From Desulfurellales bacterium (GTDB lineage: Bacteria; Campylobacterota_A; Desulfurellia; Desulfurellales; Hippeaceae), in NCBI GenBank assembly GCA_027064405.1, contig JAMOPP010000003.1:1-23156 (forward strand): a DNA stretch of 23,156 bases, in the 5' to 3' direction. The stretch's first letter is position 1; each line of letters starts with the position of its first letter. Below are positions 23,073 to 23,156 of this stretch, one piece after another. A model generated the notes under the pieces. It did no database searches, was not told where the DNA came from, and was given only the letters and a program-made list of their open reading frames with translations. A program made the position numbers and the translations under genes.

Positions 23073-23081
23073 TTTGACACA

Positions 23082-23156
23082 ATGAATAGAGAACTTTTGG
23101 ATAAAATAATCAAGATTAAAAAATCGATAAACATAAGGGTTCTATATGTTGAAGAT
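23082..23156 (+). CDS. Receiver-domain (two-component) protein, N-terminal fragment
   Basis: Only the first 25 codons are in the window. After a short charged helix the sequence reads INIRVLYVED, the first beta-strand and acidic pocket of a CheY-like receiver domain. The rest, including the phospho-acceptor Asp and any output domain, lies beyond the edge, so it could be a response regulator or a hybrid kinase. An in-frame TAG at 23064-23066 limits the start to this ATG or a nearby non-standard codon, and there is no ribosome-binding site. Confidence 0.6.
   Translation, partial: MNRELLDKIIKIKKSINIRVLYVED

Larger units (their letters stand above)
22661..23081. other. Gene-free region between rubrerythrin and a receiver-domain gene
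   Basis: I find no gene in these 421 bases; the longest frames lack ribosome-binding sites and family features. It contains three copies of a TTTTTTRTAAA word (22749-22809), a TTCCACCTT word repeated at 22848 and 22863, a 43-base palindrome (22859-22901), and near its end a promoter for the next gene. No convincing GC-rich terminator follows rubrerythrin. Confidence 0.6.

Overview
The window is AT-rich chromosomal DNA from a diderm (Gram-negative-type) bacterium. Evidence for two membranes is an Mla/MCE lipid-transport operon whose MlaD ends in what looks like an outer-membrane barrel, a periplasmic binding protein, and MinCDE. Rubrerythrin suggests an anaerobe or microaerophile. The low GC, the HspR-type heat-shock regulator, the archaeal-type nicotinate phosphoribosyltransferase and the run of DUF3783/DUF2726/Trm112-like genes would fit a member of the Deferribacterota. 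That placement is inference from gene content, not a database match. Nearly every gene is ordinary core metabolism or housekeeping; I see no prophage, transposase, CRISPR array, rRNA or tRNA.

Layout. 1-2153 (+): end of a nicotinamidase-like hydrolase, pncB and tatD (NAD salvage plus a metal-dependent nuclease). 2154-2476: gene-free, with AT-rich palindromes. 2477-5092 (+): a membrane diguanylate cyclase (Cache-HAMP-GAF-like-GGDEF) and a hotdog thioesterase. 5158-9175 (-): an operon read alr-mlaE-mlaF-mlaD, linking cell-wall D-alanine supply to an envelope lipid transporter. 9292-14301 (+): a small zinc-ribbon protein, then a polar amino-acid ABC transporter (binding protein, permease, ATPase) running without a break into two molybdopterin-binding/MoeA-family genes. 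14339-18849: a heat-shock locus built around a divergent promoter region, dnaJ/cbpA-hspR leftward and hsp20-clpB rightward, with a HAIR-like operator and a very strong hairpin between hsp20 and clpB. 19099-20223 (+): DUF3783, DUF2726 and Trm112-like small proteins. 20236-21984 (-): minC-minD-minE. 22088-22660 (+): rubrerythrin. 22661-23081: gene-free, holding a 43-bp near-perfect palindrome. 23082-end (+): start of a receiver-domain protein.

The points most worth a second look are: the MlaD with a C-terminal beta-barrel, which would make it a single-protein transenvelope bridge; the lipoyl-like insertion in the amino-acid permease; the 54-nt hairpin abutting the clpB ribosome-binding site; the mirrored heat-shock promoters with an HspR-type operator; a DUF2726 protein that appears to have lost its nuclease-like motif; and the 43-bp palindrome upstream of the response regulator. 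I did not find a clearly new defence or mobile system.
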